Made by a program: the position numbers and the translations under genes
The notes under the pieces: generated by a model
The model's input: only the letters and a program-made list of their open reading frames with translations
The model's database searches: none
Told to the model about the DNA's origin: nothing
NCBI GenBank assembly: GCA_965116625.1
Contig: OZ220717.1
Location: 992,001 to 1,056,000, forward strand
Direction of reading: 5' to 3'
From: VXNE01 sp965116625
GTDB lineage: Bacteria; Pseudomonadota; Gammaproteobacteria; Pseudomonadales; Azotimanducaceae
Length of the DNA: 64,000 nt
Shown here: positions 8,565 to 17,071 of the stretch, piece by piece
Numbering within the stretch: position 1 is the stretch's first letter
Layout of the letters: each line of letters opens with the position of its first letter

Positions 8565-9927
8565 CCCCCCTCAAGGTCGTTTCAAACGGGTGTTGCGCGC
8601 CCGCGAGGTGCTGACGCTCTCCTTCGGGGCGATGATCGGCTGGAGCTGGGTGTTGCTCACCGGTCACTGGGTCGAGAGCGCCGGGTCGCTCGGCACGTTG
8701 ATCGCGTTCGCGGCGGGCGGGGTGGCCATCGCCTTCATCGGGCTTACCTATTCGGAACTCGTGGCCGCGATGCCGAAGGCCGGCGGCGAGCATGTTTATA
8801 CCCGCGCAGCGCTGGGTCCCGGGTGGTCGTTCGTCTGCACCTGGGCGCTCCTGATGGCGTATGCCGTCGTGTGCCTGTTCGAATCGGTCGCGCTGCCGAC
8901 GGCGGTGGAGTACCTGTTTCCGGAGATACGCATCACAACGCTATGGCACGTGCTGGACGCGCCGGTGCACCTCGGCTTCGTGGCGATAGGCGTGGGGGCG
9001 ACGGTGGTCATGACCTGGATCAATGTCATCGGCATCCGCACCGCGGCCTTTGTGCAGACCGCCATCACGGGCGCCATCCTGCTGGCCGGCGTCATTCTCT
9101 TCACGGGCGCAGCGGGCAACGGCGATTGGTCGAATGCCCAACCGCTCATCGGGATTCCCGCGACGGGGATCCTCACCGTGCTCATCATGGTGCCGGCACT
9201 GATGGTGGGTTTCGATGTCCTGCCGCAATCCGCGGAAGAGATCGACCTGCCCGCCAACCGGATCGGCTGGCTGCTGATCGCCTCGCTGGTCATGGCCGTC
9301 CTCTGGTACGGTGCCATCTCCTTCGGCGTCGCCCTCGGGCTGGATGCCGGGGCGCGCGCAGATTCGACCGTGGCGACCGCGGATGCGGCAACGGCGCTCT
9401 GGGGCGGATCGTGGGCAGGCGCTGCGCTTATCGCCGGGGGCGTAGGCGGCATTCTCACGAGCTGGAACGCGTTCATCATCTGCGGCAGCCGCGTGATGTT
9501 CGCGTTATCGGAGTCCGGGGTCCTGCCGAAGGCGTTCTCGCGGTTGCACCCGAGATACCGCACGCCGTGGATCGCCGTTATCGTGCTCGGGGTCCTGTCC
9601 TGCATTTCACCGCTCTTCGGCCGGGTCATCCTGGTGTGGCTGATCAATGCGGGCTCCATGGCCGTGGTCGTGGCCTATCTTTTCGTACCGATCGCGTTCC
9701 TCGTGCTGCGCAGGAAAGACCCGGACCTGCCGCGCCCGTTTCGGGTTCGCTATCCACGCACTGTCGGCGGCATCGCGATAGTTCTGGGCGTCGCGTTCCT
9801 GTCGCTGTACATGCCGTTCAGCCCGTCGTCGCTGGCGTGGCCCTACGAGTGGGCGATGGTCATCGGCTGGGCGGCGATCGGACTCGCCGTCTGGACCTTC
9901 TACCGCTTGAGAAACGGGGACACCTGA
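8554..9927 (+). CDS. APC-superfamily amino acid permease
   Basis: 457 residues with about twelve hydrophobic helices. The first helix carries the unwound substrate-binding stretch (LTLSFGAMIGWSWVLL), followed by the conserved ELVAAMPKAGGEHVYTRAALGPGWSFVCTWALL, typical of the APC amino acid/polyamine/organocation family in the inner membrane. The start is a TTG at 8554 overlapping the CoA-transferase stop by 11 bases; no better start precedes the first helix. Substrate unknown. Placed with a CoA-transferase, it may import an amino acid or amine that is then degraded, but this is inference from position. Confidence 0.85.
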   Translation: MSSSPPQGRFKRVLRAREVLTLSFGAMIGWSWVLLTGHWVESAGSLGTLIAFAAGGVAIAFIGLTYSELVAAMPKAGGEHVYTRAALGPGWSFVCTWALLMAYAVVCLFESVALPTAVEYLFPEIRITTLWHVLDAPVHLGFVAIGVGATVVMTWINVIGIRTAAFVQTAITGAILLAGVILFTGAAGNGDWSNAQPLIGIPATGILTVLIMVPALMVGFDVLPQSAEEIDLPANRIGWLLIASLVMAVLWYGAISFGVALGLDAGARADSTVATADAATALWGGSWAGAALIAGGVGGILTSWNAFIICGSRVMFALSESGVLPKAFSRLHPRYRTPWIAVIVLGVLSCISPLFGRVILVWLINAGSMAVVVAYLFVPIAFLVLRRKDPDLPRPFRVRYPRTVGGIAIVLGVAFLSLYMPFSPSSLAWPYEWAMVIGWAAIGLAVWTFYRLRNGDT

Positions 9928-9956
9928 GAAGGAACGGGCGTCCCCCGTTGCGGAAT

Positions 9957-10982
9957 CTACGCTACCGTGGGGAGCCGATATACGCGCGCCGCCGTTCCGC
10001 TGAACATCGTCGCCTTTTCCGACTCGCTCAATCCCAGTCTCGCGGCGATGCGCTTGAGCAGGTTCCACAGCGTGCGGTACGAGATGGATTCCTTGTCGAC
10101 AGGGAAGTTGCTCTCGAACATGCAGCGTTCCACGCCGAACGCCTCGATGACGTACTGGTAGTAGGGGAAGAGCAGTTCGCAGAGTTCCTCCGATCCGAGC
10201 GGACCCTGCGGGCGTTGATGCATGTGGAACGGCGGCTCCCACGGCCCGACCCGCTGCTGCGCGCCGCCACACTTCATGACGGCGTTGGGACAGCTCGCGA
10301 TCGCGTCGATGCACTCCTTCCACCGCGCGACCGCCGACGGGCCGGCATTGGGATCGATCTTCCCGCCGAGATGGTTGACGATGATGGTGACGTCGGGGTG
10401 CGCCTTCGCCAGCCCTGCAAGCCGGGGCAGACGCTCGTAGTCGGGCGAGTAGTTGTCGTAGCTGAGACCGAGTTTCCCCAGTATTGCGTAGCCTTCCTCG
10501 AACCGGGCGTCGATTTCGACCGGCAACGGAAAGCGTATCCCGCGAAAGTTGGGCGATGCGGCGATGTGTGCCTCAAGCACCGGCTCTACCGCCTCGCCGA
10601 GCTGGAGATCGGCGCTGGTGAAAATCCCCGTGCACAGGCGCATGTCGCCGTACTTCCCCGACCGGCTCATCGCGGCCATGCCGTGAACGAACTCCGTCTC
10701 ACCGACGCAGCGCATCTCTTCCGGCCCGTCGGCACGATAGAAGGCGCCGCACTGGGCAAAGACCGTCTGCACCACGTTGTGACCGGAGTCCTGGATGTCC
10801 CGGGATATCTCCTCGCAGAGATACACCTTCTGTTCCCAGCGGACATGAGGTTGACGGTTGGCGTCCCGGCAATCCCACAGGTGATGATGCGGGTCGATGA
10901 TGGGCAGTTCCGGCTCCAGCACTTCTTCCGGCGCCGCCTGCGCCAGCCATTGTTCAAGGGGTGCGTTTTCGGGATACGCCAT
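9957..10982 (-). CDS. TIM-barrel amidohydrolase (Amidohydro_2)
   Basis: 341 residues. The metal-binding His-x-His motif stands near the N-terminus (IIDPHHHLWDCRD). Downstream are a conserved His in VTIIVNHLGGKID and the closing MFESNFPVDKESISYRTLWN, with the Asp that completes the site in the 2-pyrone-dicarboxylate lactonase/decarboxylase group. Such enzymes hydrolyse lactones or decarboxylate ring acids. The frame is open much further upstream, but that part is antisense to the cytochrome gene. ATG 10982 precedes the first strand. Convergent with the permease and divergent from the cytochrome c gene. Confidence 0.88.
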   Translation of the reverse strand: MAYPENAPLEQWLAQAAPEEVLEPELPIIDPHHHLWDCRDANRQPHVRWEQKVYLCEEISRDIQDSGHNVVQTVFAQCGAFYRADGPEEMRCVGETEFVHGMAAMSRSGKYGDMRLCTGIFTSADLQLGEAVEPVLEAHIAASPNFRGIRFPLPVEIDARFEEGYAILGKLGLSYDNYSPDYERLPRLAGLAKAHPDVTIIVNHLGGKIDPNAGPSAVARWKECIDAIASCPNAVMKCGGAQQRVGPWEPPFHMHQRPQGPLGSEELCELLFPYYQYVIEAFGVERCMFESNFPVDKESISYRTLWNLLKRIAARLGLSESEKATMFSGTAARVYRLPTVA

Positions 10983-11083
10983 GGGAAGCCTTCGATTCGA
11001 ACGATCAAGGGCAAGAATAACCTCCCGCGTTCGATTGCTGCGGTTCGGATCGAGTACAATCGCCGCCGCGAAACTGGAGGTAC

Positions 11084-11515
11084 ATGGTGAAACGACTTCT
11101 TGCCCTCGCGACACTCTTCGCGGTGCCGGTATGGGCCGGTTCGATACCCGAAGATGCGCTCGAGGAAATCCGTAGCCGTCTGGCGCCGTTCGGGAGTTCC
11201 TGTCTTGTGGGCGACGAGGCGTGTGGTGCGGCCCCGGTGGCGGTCCCCGTAGTCGCGGTGGCAGCGGCTGCCGAACCGCGTTCGGGGCAGGAGGTCTATG
11301 ACAGGTACTGTTTCGCCTGCCATGCCACCGGCGTGGCCGAGGCGCCGCTGTTCCAGGATGCCGAGCAATGGGCGCCCCGTCTCGAGAAGGGCATGGAGGA
11401 ACTCCTGCGCACCAGCAACGTCGGGCTGGGCGCCATGCCCCCCAAGGGCACGTGCATGGACTGCTCCGACGTGGAGATGGCCAGCGCCATTCGTTACCTG
11501 AGCGCCACCGAATAG
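11084..11515 (+). CDS. Cytochrome c5-family protein
   Basis: 143 residues with an N-terminal signal peptide (KRLLALATLFAVPVWA), so it is periplasmic. It has a single heme site CFACH in SGQEVYDRYCFACHATGVAEAP. The C-terminal MPPKGTCMDCSDVEMASAIRYLS contains the CxxC pair typical of cytochrome c5, and Met in GAMPP is the likely second heme ligand. An Ala/Val-rich linker separates signal and heme domain. It is a small electron carrier. GGAGG lies five bases before the ATG. The amidohydrolase is divergent. Confidence 0.9.
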   Translation: MVKRLLALATLFAVPVWAGSIPEDALEEIRSRLAPFGSSCLVGDEACGAAPVAVPVVAVAAAAEPRSGQEVYDRYCFACHATGVAEAPLFQDAEQWAPRLEKGMEELLRTSNVGLGAMPPKGTCMDCSDVEMASAIRYLSATE

Positions 11516-11530
11516 CGGATCGCGCCTGAC

Positions 11531-11580
11531 GGGTGGCAAGCTGACAACTCGCCACCCCTGACCCGCTTCCGGCCGGGTCA
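11531..11580 (+). terminator. Two hairpins after the cytochrome gene
   Basis: GGGTGGC (11531-11537) pairs with GCCACCC (11551-11557), and TGACCCG (11559-11565) pairs with CGGGTCA (11574-11580). No T run follows, so if they act in termination it would be Rho-dependent or as a 3' end stabiliser. Confidence 0.4.
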
Positions 11581-11632
11581 GCCTTGTCGACGTCGGCCCC
11601 ACTGGCATCACGAAACCAGGAACGGTCCCTCT

Positions 11633-12763
11633 TTAGAAGTAGGGCTGCAGCTCCCCGTCGGGATGTGGCGTGAACGCGAAGTCGACACCGGTCCGGAGTA
11701 CGGTCGGAGCGTCCAGTGCGGCCCAGTGGCACGCACACTCGAACAGCGAGAGCAAGGTTTGCAGGCGGGCGAATTTCTGCACCTGTACGGTGGACAGCCG
11801 GTACTGTGACTTGAGTGCGAAGTTCATCCGCCCGATCTGTTCGAGCGACATGAAGGCCTCGACGAGCTGCGACAGCACGAGCCGGTTGCGGCGCATGGGT
11901 TCGGACGTCAGCAGGAGAAAGCGTGGAGTCGGATACGTGCCGTGCTGCAGGTCGAAACGCACCACGACGAGAAACAATGGTCGGTCGGGGCAATCGGGCA
12001 GTCGCACGGGGAGGTACCCGAAATGGCAAAACACCGCGTAGTCGGTGTCGTCCAAGAGCTTGTACATGGTTGTGGCGTAGGGTGTGGAACACCGTTCGGC
12101 CAGTTCGGAACCCGTGTACAGGTGGCGGCGGTAGATGAGTTCGACGCCGTCGTGCTGGTTCAACACGAACCGGCAGCCGGGGTCCCGGGCAAGTTCCAGC
12201 AGGAGCCCCGGCTCCGGCTCCGGGGAGCGATCCACGATGAGACCCTTTCCTCCCGTTGCGCGTCTCACTTCCCGAATGAGCGCCGGAACATCGCCCGCCC
12301 CGGAGTTCGGCGTCCGGGCCGAACAGGGCCGAAGCGCGATGGGATGGAATGCGGTGCTGCCAATGTCATTTGCGATGATTTCGCACAGCCTGTAGCCACG
12401 CTTGGGAGGTCCCTCGCCAGCTTCGCCAAGCGGCGACAGGAACTCCATCTTTTCCGCGTAGCGCTTCTCCAGGTCGAAGAACTGCAGGAGCAGCCGCGTG
12501 TTGTCGTTGACCCGGGCGCCTGTCACTTGCATCAGGTTCTCGGCCACCCTGCGCCCCGTCTCCGTGTTGGCCAGGTTACGGCTGAGGCGCTTGTGCGTCG
12601 CGTGCAGCGGGATCTTCTCGTCCAGAATCCGGGCGATATCCATCAATCGCACCGAGCGGGAGCGATGAATCCCGCTGACCATGTCCCGAACGAAACGCGC
12701 CGCCACCTTGCCCAGGCCCTGGGACATCGTTTCGCAGAAAAGCGACAAATCGTCTCGACGCAT
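11633..12763 (-). CDS. IS4-like transposase relative
   Basis: 376 residues resembling the IS4/DDE transposase group of about 400 residues: N-terminal MDIARILDEKIPLHATHKRLSRNL, a middle GYRLCEIIANDIGSTAFHPIALRP, the strand GKGLIVDRSPEPEP with a plausible first catalytic Asp, LFLVVVRF, and a late VEAFMSLEQIGRMNFALKSQYRLSTVQV matching the YREK-type helix with Glu. Key tyrosine and tryptophan residues of that helix are altered. I see no terminal inverted repeats or target duplication on either side, so it is a decayed or domesticated copy rather than an intact insertion sequence. Its 5' side abuts the NtrC sites. Confidence 0.6.
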   Translation of the reverse strand: MRRDDLSLFCETMSQGLGKVAARFVRDMVSGIHRSRSVRLMDIARILDEKIPLHATHKRLSRNLANTETGRRVAENLMQVTGARVNDNTRLLLQFFDLEKRYAEKMEFLSPLGEAGEGPPKRGYRLCEIIANDIGSTAFHPIALRPCSARTPNSGAGDVPALIREVRRATGGKGLIVDRSPEPEPGLLLELARDPGCRFVLNQHDGVELIYRRHLYTGSELAERCSTPYATTMYKLLDDTDYAVFCHFGYLPVRLPDCPDRPLFLVVVRFDLQHGTYPTPRFLLLTSEPMRRNRLVLSQLVEAFMSLEQIGRMNFALKSQYRLSTVQVQKFARLQTLLSLFECACHWAALDAPTVLRTGVDFAFTPHPDGELQPYF

Positions 12764-12861
12764 CGTCTCGGCGCGAAGGTTCCGACAGGCCTAATGCTAC
12801 TGCGGTTGCAGTTCGAAAACTGTGCAATCGTCGGACAATCGCTCGCTACTCGGGTCGCGAT

Positions 12862-12882
12862 TCGCACTTTCGTGGTGCGAAA
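12862..12882. promoter_or_regulatory. NtrC-type enhancer site 1
   Basis: TTCGCAC-N7-GTGCGAA. The core CGCAC-N7-GTGCG fits the NtrC consensus TGCAC-N7-GTGCA (17 bases) with longer 7-base arms. Its centre is 22 bases, two helical turns, from site 2 and about 215 bases upstream of the predicted start from the sigma-54 promoter, normal for enhancer action. Confidence 0.7.
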
Positions 12883-12885
12883 TTT

Positions 12886-12902
12886 GCACAACGATAGTGC
12901 AT
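12886..12902. promoter_or_regulatory. NtrC-type enhancer site 2
   Basis: TGCAC-AACGATA-GTGCA is an exact match to the 17-base NtrC consensus TGCAC-N7-GTGCA. Paired with site 1 on the same helix face, it should bind NtrC dimers cooperatively under nitrogen limitation and activate the downstream sigma-54 promoter. Confidence 0.75.
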
Positions 12903-12932
12903 ATGGGGCGAGAAAGACCGAAAATCGGGCTC

Positions 12933-13025
12933 CCATGGAAGTACACCTCCCCCGACGGGGGAACGCGGGCACTTCCTTAACGCGTCAGCGGTCGGGGAAT
13001 CTTCCCCGGTTCAAGGCTCCTGGAC
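12933..13025 (-). repeat. Interspersed repeat family R1, copy 1
   Basis: Read on the minus strand, this block aligns over about 90 bases with the segment inside hemX at 37855-37943, including the shared 18-mer CCCCGACCGCTGACGCGT, and its ends also match the shorter segment in lptM (30901-30957). It contains internal hairpins (CCCCC-GAC-GGGGG and GGGGAA-TC-TTCCCC). It lies between the NtrC sites and the sigma-54 promoter, so it adds length to the enhancer-promoter spacer. Confidence 0.7.
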
Positions 13026-13062
13026 GCGAAATGTCCGGGATGCATCCGTTGGGAGACGCAGG

Positions 13063-13078
13063 TGGCACGATTCGTGCT
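13063..13078 (+). promoter_or_regulatory. Sigma-54 promoter for the outer-membrane protein/glnK/amtB operon
   Basis: TGGCACGATTCGTGCT matches the -24/-12 consensus TGGCACR-N4-TTGCW at every defined position except one (GTGC for TTGC), with correct GG-GC spacing. Transcription should start near 13089. Combined with the upstream NtrC-type pair this predicts nitrogen-starvation control of the three following genes. Confidence 0.8.
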
Positions 13079-13192
13079 TTGACATAGGCAGGCGGGGTTG
13101 CGGGCGTTACCGCTGTCGGTGAACAACTACTACAAAGACACCGGCCCCGCTGGCCGACTTCGGCAAACCAGGGAAAAGAGGTATTTGTCCCT

Positions 13193-13879
13193 ATGAACAG
13201 GATAGCGATAGCGTTCTCAGCAGCGCTCATGACCATTTGGACCGGGACGGGAGCTGCCGCGGGAGAGATCTCCGGCAACGTCACGGTCGCCACGGACTAC
13301 TCCTTCCGGGGTTGGTCCCAGACGACCCGCGACCCGGCGATCCAGGGTGGATTCGACTACGGGTTTGAGTCCGGCCTGTACATCGGCACCTGGGCGTCGA
13401 ACCTGAAATACGGTGACGACGCGAGTACGGAGATCGATCTATACGCGGGTTACGGAGGTGAGTTCGGTGACGGCAACACCTTCGATTTCAGCGTCATTCG
13501 CTTCGAGTATCCGAGCGAGGGGTCCAGCCTGGACTACATGGAGATCGCGGGTTCCATCGGGATCGGCTCTCTCACCCTGGGCGTCAACTATTCGCCCGCC
13601 TACCTTGGCGAGGGCGGACCTTCTTTCTTTTATCCCTACGTCGGCTATAGCTGGGCACCGAGCGATGCCGCGAGTCTCGATTTCCAGGTGGGGATGAGCA
13701 TGGCGGAAGAGGTTGGTGGACCGGACGAGGACAGCTACATGGACTATAGTGTGACGCTGACGATTCCCATCGGAGGTGCGGACCTTGGTCTCGCCGTCGT
13801 CGGGACGAACTTGGACGAAGAAGTCTGCGGTGCCGATTGCGAGCTACGGCTGATTTTTTCGATTTCCAAGAGCATGTAG
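13193..13879 (+). CDS. TIGR02001-family outer-membrane beta-barrel protein
   Basis: 228 residues with a signal peptide (MNRIAIAFSAALMTIWTGTGAAAG) and a mature part of alternating beta strands beginning ISGNVTVATDYSFRGWSQTTRDPAIQGGFDYGFESGLYIGTWASN, the hallmark of the TIGR02001 (Gcw_chp) group. Members often stand directly before glnK-amtB, which suggests a role in outer-membrane passage of nitrogen compounds, though none is proven. A Cys pair near the end (VCGADC) is unusual for a barrel. It is the first gene of the sigma-54 operon, 24 bases before glnK. Confidence 0.85.
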   Translation: MNRIAIAFSAALMTIWTGTGAAAGEISGNVTVATDYSFRGWSQTTRDPAIQGGFDYGFESGLYIGTWASNLKYGDDASTEIDLYAGYGGEFGDGNTFDFSVIRFEYPSEGSSLDYMEIAGSIGIGSLTLGVNYSPAYLGEGGPSFFYPYVGYSWAPSDAASLDFQVGMSMAEEVGGPDEDSYMDYSVTLTIPIGGADLGLAVVGTNLDEEVCGADCELRLIFSISKSM

Positions 13880-13903
13880 CCAACTAATGAGTGAGGTCGA
13901 ACA

Positions 13904-14242
13904 ATGAAACTCATCACTACCATCATCAAGCCGTTCAAACTCGACGATGTGCGCGAGGCGCTGTCCGAAATCGGCGTGGCGGGCATGACGGTGACGGAGG
14001 TCAAGGGATTTGGCCGGCAGAAAGGGCATACCGAGCTCTATCGGGGCGCCGAGTACGTCGTGGACTTCCTGCCCAAGGTGAAGATCGAGGTCGCGATCGG
14101 AGACGATCTGCTCGATCAGTGCCTGGACGCCATCCGGACTTCCGCAAACACCGGCAAGGTGGGTGATGGCAAGGTGTTCGTCACGTCACTCGAGGAAGTG
14201 GTTCGAATAAGAACAGGTGAGACCGGGCCAGACGCCGTATAG
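13904..14242 (+). CDS. glnK: Nitrogen regulatory protein P-II
   Basis: 112 residues, the exact family size. The T-loop HTELYRGAEYVVDFLPK contains Tyr51, the residue uridylylated by GlnD, and the B-loop reads TSANTGKVGDGKVFV. P-II trimers sense 2-oxoglutarate and ATP/ADP and, when not uridylylated, block the AmtB channel. A place between the outer-membrane gene and amtB in a sigma-54/NtrC operon fits GlnK rather than GlnB. ATG 13904. Confidence 0.95.
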   Translation: MKLITTIIKPFKLDDVREALSEIGVAGMTVTEVKGFGRQKGHTELYRGAEYVVDFLPKVKIEVAIGDDLLDQCLDAIRTSANTGKVGDGKVFVTSLEEVVRIRTGETGPDAV

Positions 14243-14277
14243 GCGCCGAAACGCCCGGTGAATATCGGGAGATTTAC

Positions 14278-15522
14278 GTGGAAGACTTGATCCAAACCAA
14301 CTATGCGCTAGACACCTTTTACTTTTTGGTGATGGGCGTGCTCGTCATGTTCATGGCGTGCGGCTTCTCGATGCTGGAAGCCGGCATGGTCCGCGCCAAG
14401 AACACGGCGGAAATCCTGACGAAGAACGTCTCGCTCTACTCCATCGCGTGCATCATGTACCTGCTGTTCGGGTACTACATCATGTACGAGAACGTGGACG
14501 CGGGCTCGATTCTGCCGAGCTTCGGCACGCTCATCGGCGCGGAGAATACGGTTGCTGACACGCTTGCGAGCGGCGGGGATACCTACTACTCGAAGCGGTC
14601 CGACTACTTCTTCCAGGTTGTCTTCGTCGCTACGGCCATGTCGATCGTGTCGGGGGCGGTAGCGGAGCGCATGAAGCTCTGGGCGTTCCTGATCTTCGCT
14701 ATCGTGCTGACCGGGCTCATCTATCCCGTGCAGGGGATGTGGACCTGGGGCGGCGGTTGGCTCTCGGAAGCCGGTTACTCCGACTTCGCGGGATCCGGCA
14801 TCGTGCACTTGTGCGGCGCAGCGGCGGCGCTGGCCGGGGTGATCCTGCTCGGACCCCGCGCCGGCAAGTACGGCTCCGACGGACGCGTCAACGCGATCCC
14901 GGGCTGCAACATGCCTCTGGCCACGCTCGGCATGTTCGTACTGTGGTTTGGCTGGTTTGGTTTCAATGGTGGCTCCGAGTTGAAGCTCTCGAACATCGAC
15001 GAGGCGAACGCGGTCGCCCAGGTGTTCGTGAACACGAACATCGCGGCCTGCGGCGGCCTGGTCGCGGCCCTGATCCTGGCCCATATCTGGTTCGGCAAGG
15101 CCGACCTCACGATGGCATTGAACGGCGCCTTGGCGGGACTCGTCTCGATCACCGCGGACCCGCTGAATGGAACGGCGTTCTGGTCGATGATCATCGGCGC
15201 GGTCGGGGGCCTGATCGTGGTGCCCTCCATCGTCCTACTCGACAAGCTCAGGATCGACGATCCGGTCGGTGCCATCAGCGTACACGGCGTTGCGGGGATA
15301 TGGGGCATCCTGGCCGTGGTCTTCAACAATCCCGATGCGACCATCGCCGGCCAGTTGACCGGTATCGTCGGCATCTTCGCCTGGGTTTTCCTCGCGAGCC
15401 TGGCGGTGTGGGCAATCCTGAAGTTCACGATGGGCATCCGCCTCTCCGAAGAAGACGAAGAGGTCGGTGCGGACATTTCCGAGACGGGCATCGAGGCCTA
15501 CCCGGAGTTCGCCCAGAGCTGA
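14278..15522 (+). CDS. amtB: Ammonium transporter
   Basis: 414 residues, 11 membrane helices expected. The twin pore histidines are in GIVHLCGAAAALAG and ISVHGVAGIWG, and the Amt signature is DFAGSGIVH. The Phe gate and the Trp of GMWTWGGGWL line the outer vestibule. It has a GTG start after GGGAGA. Unlike E. coli AmtB it starts almost directly with the first helix (LDTFYFLVMGVLVMFMACGFSMLEAGMVRAKN) and lacks a cleaved signal peptide. Inner-membrane ammonium uptake controlled by GlnK, encoded 35 bases upstream. Confidence 0.96.
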   Translation: MEDLIQTNYALDTFYFLVMGVLVMFMACGFSMLEAGMVRAKNTAEILTKNVSLYSIACIMYLLFGYYIMYENVDAGSILPSFGTLIGAENTVADTLASGGDTYYSKRSDYFFQVVFVATAMSIVSGAVAERMKLWAFLIFAIVLTGLIYPVQGMWTWGGGWLSEAGYSDFAGSGIVHLCGAAAALAGVILLGPRAGKYGSDGRVNAIPGCNMPLATLGMFVLWFGWFGFNGGSELKLSNIDEANAVAQVFVNTNIAACGGLVAALILAHIWFGKADLTMALNGALAGLVSITADPLNGTAFWSMIIGAVGGLIVVPSIVLLDKLRIDDPVGAISVHGVAGIWGILAVVFNNPDATIAGQLTGIVGIFAWVFLASLAVWAILKFTMGIRLSEEDEEVGADISETGIEAYPEFAQS

Positions 15523-15547
15523 CATCCGATTCCACTCACAGACTGCG

Positions 15548-15577
15548 AAGGGGCGCGAATCGCGCCCCTTTTCTTTT
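15548..15577 (+). terminator. Rho-independent terminator of the glnK-amtB operon
   Basis: AAGGGGCGCG-AAT-CGCGCCCCTT: 10-base perfect stem, three-base loop, followed by TTCTTTT. The strongest intrinsic terminator I see in the window. Confidence 0.9.
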
Positions 15578-15631
15578 GCATCGCTGCTCGCGTGAGCCAG
15601 GGACCTCGTTTCGGCTAAGATGCGTCGCCTT

Positions 15632-16993
15632 ATGCGGTACGTAAGCACACGGGGGCGGACATCGCCCATGCCATTCCAGGACGCGGTCATGACGGGCCTG
15701 GCCCCGGACGGCGGACTACTGTTGCCCGAGTCGATTCCCGATCTTGGCTCCCAGCTCGACGGTTGGCGCAGCCTCGGATTCGCAGAGCTCGCAGTCGAGT
15801 TGTTCGAGCCGTTCATCGGCGACCTCTCTCGCGAAGAGCTTGAACGCATTGTCGCGAAGGCTTTCGCATCGTTTCGGCACCCGGATGTCGCGCCCCTCGT
15901 GCAGGTTGGCGACCTGCGGGTGCTGGAGCTGTTCCACGGCCCGACACTCGCCTTCAAGGACATCGCCATGCAGGTGCTCGGCGGGATGTTCGAGCACATC
16001 CTTGCTGCCCGTGGTGGGCGTCTCAACATCCTCTGCGCGACGAGCGGGGATACGGGAAGCGCCGCCATCGCCGGCGCCCGGAATCGCCCGAACATCGGCA
16101 TTTTCGTGCTCTATCCGGACGGGGGGACAAGCGAACTCCAGGCCCGCCAGATGACCACGACTCCGGATTCGAACGTGCATTGCCTTGCCATCCGGGGCAC
16201 CTTCGACGACTGTCAGCGGGTCGTGAAGTCGATCTTCGGCGACCTGGAGTTCAAGCGACGATTCGAACTCGGCGCCGTCAATTCCGTCAACTGGGCGCGG
16301 CTCATGGCGCAGACCGTGTACTACTTCCACACGGCCCTGCGCTTCGATCAGCCGGTCACGTTCAGCGTCCCCACCGGGAACTTCGGAGACATCCTGGCGG
16401 GCTACCTCGCGCGTGCGATGGGTGCGCCGATAGACAGGCTCGTACTCGCGACCAACAGCAACGACATCCTGGCGCGTTTCTTCGACACGGGAATCTACGC
16501 GCTGGGTCCCGTCCACCGCACCATCAGTCCCTCCATGGACATCCAGGTTGCGAGCAACTTCGAGCGCTTTCTCTACTATCGGCTAGGAAGTTCCGAAGCG
16601 CTTGAGGCGTTCATGGCGGACTTCTCGGCAACCGGCTCGGCCCGAATCGACGACGGCGGGCCGATGGATGAGGGCATCCTGCCCGCCGCAGTGAGCGAAG
16701 AGGAGACGATGGCCACGATAGGCGACGTCTACGCGCGTCACGGATACGTGCTGGATCCACATACCGCCGTCGGCGTGGCTGCGGCGCGACGGCATCAACC
16801 ATCGGGGCCGGTCGTATGCCTCGCAACCGCGCATCCCGCAAAGTTCCCCGAGTCCGTCAATGCCGCCGTGGGTCAGGATGTCGCGCACCACCCGGCCCTG
16901 GACGGACTGGCGGACCTGCCCGAGCGGAAAACGGTGTTGCCGCCGGAGGTCGACGCGGTGAAGGAGTTCATCGCAACGCACGCGACGGTGTGA
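15632..16993 (+). CDS. thrC: Threonine synthase
   Basis: 453 residues. It converts O-phospho-homoserine to threonine with PLP in the cytoplasm. The PLP lysine is Lys109 in PTLAFKDIAMQ. The phosphate-binding loop is ATSGDTGSAA, with SVPTGNFGDILAGYLA later. The long form with N-terminal MRYVSTRG is that of pseudomonads and yeast. ATG 15632 matches this N-terminus; ATG 15620 is four codons upstream. It is isolated from hom/thrB and starts about 55 bases after the amtB terminator. Confidence 0.93.
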   Translation: MRYVSTRGRTSPMPFQDAVMTGLAPDGGLLLPESIPDLGSQLDGWRSLGFAELAVELFEPFIGDLSREELERIVAKAFASFRHPDVAPLVQVGDLRVLELFHGPTLAFKDIAMQVLGGMFEHILAARGGRLNILCATSGDTGSAAIAGARNRPNIGIFVLYPDGGTSELQARQMTTTPDSNVHCLAIRGTFDDCQRVVKSIFGDLEFKRRFELGAVNSVNWARLMAQTVYYFHTALRFDQPVTFSVPTGNFGDILAGYLARAMGAPIDRLVLATNSNDILARFFDTGIYALGPVHRTISPSMDIQVASNFERFLYYRLGSSEALEAFMADFSATGSARIDDGGPMDEGILPAAVSEEETMATIGDVYARHGYVLDPHTAVGVAAARRHQPSGPVVCLATAHPAKFPESVNAAVGQDVAHHPALDGLADLPERKTVLPPEVDAVKEFIATHATV

Positions 16994-17071
16994 TGCGTGG
17001 TCATCCAATCTTGAGGGTATTCGACCAGAACGAGGGTTGTCTTCACCGAGAACCTGGTCCAGTGTGCGCGC

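Noticed and set aside
8823..11090. A 755-codon plus-strand frame across the permease and amidohydrolase
   Set aside because: Wrong frame of the permease and antisense to the amidohydrolase; Arg-rich composition and no motifs.
9957..12092. A 711-codon version of the amidohydrolase
   Set aside because: The first 370 codons are antisense to the cytochrome c5 gene and lack homology; the ATG at 10982 starts the real domain.
15571..15631. Threonine attenuator or riboswitch before thrC
   Set aside because: Only about 55 bases lie between the amtB terminator and the start, with no leader peptide or conserved fold.
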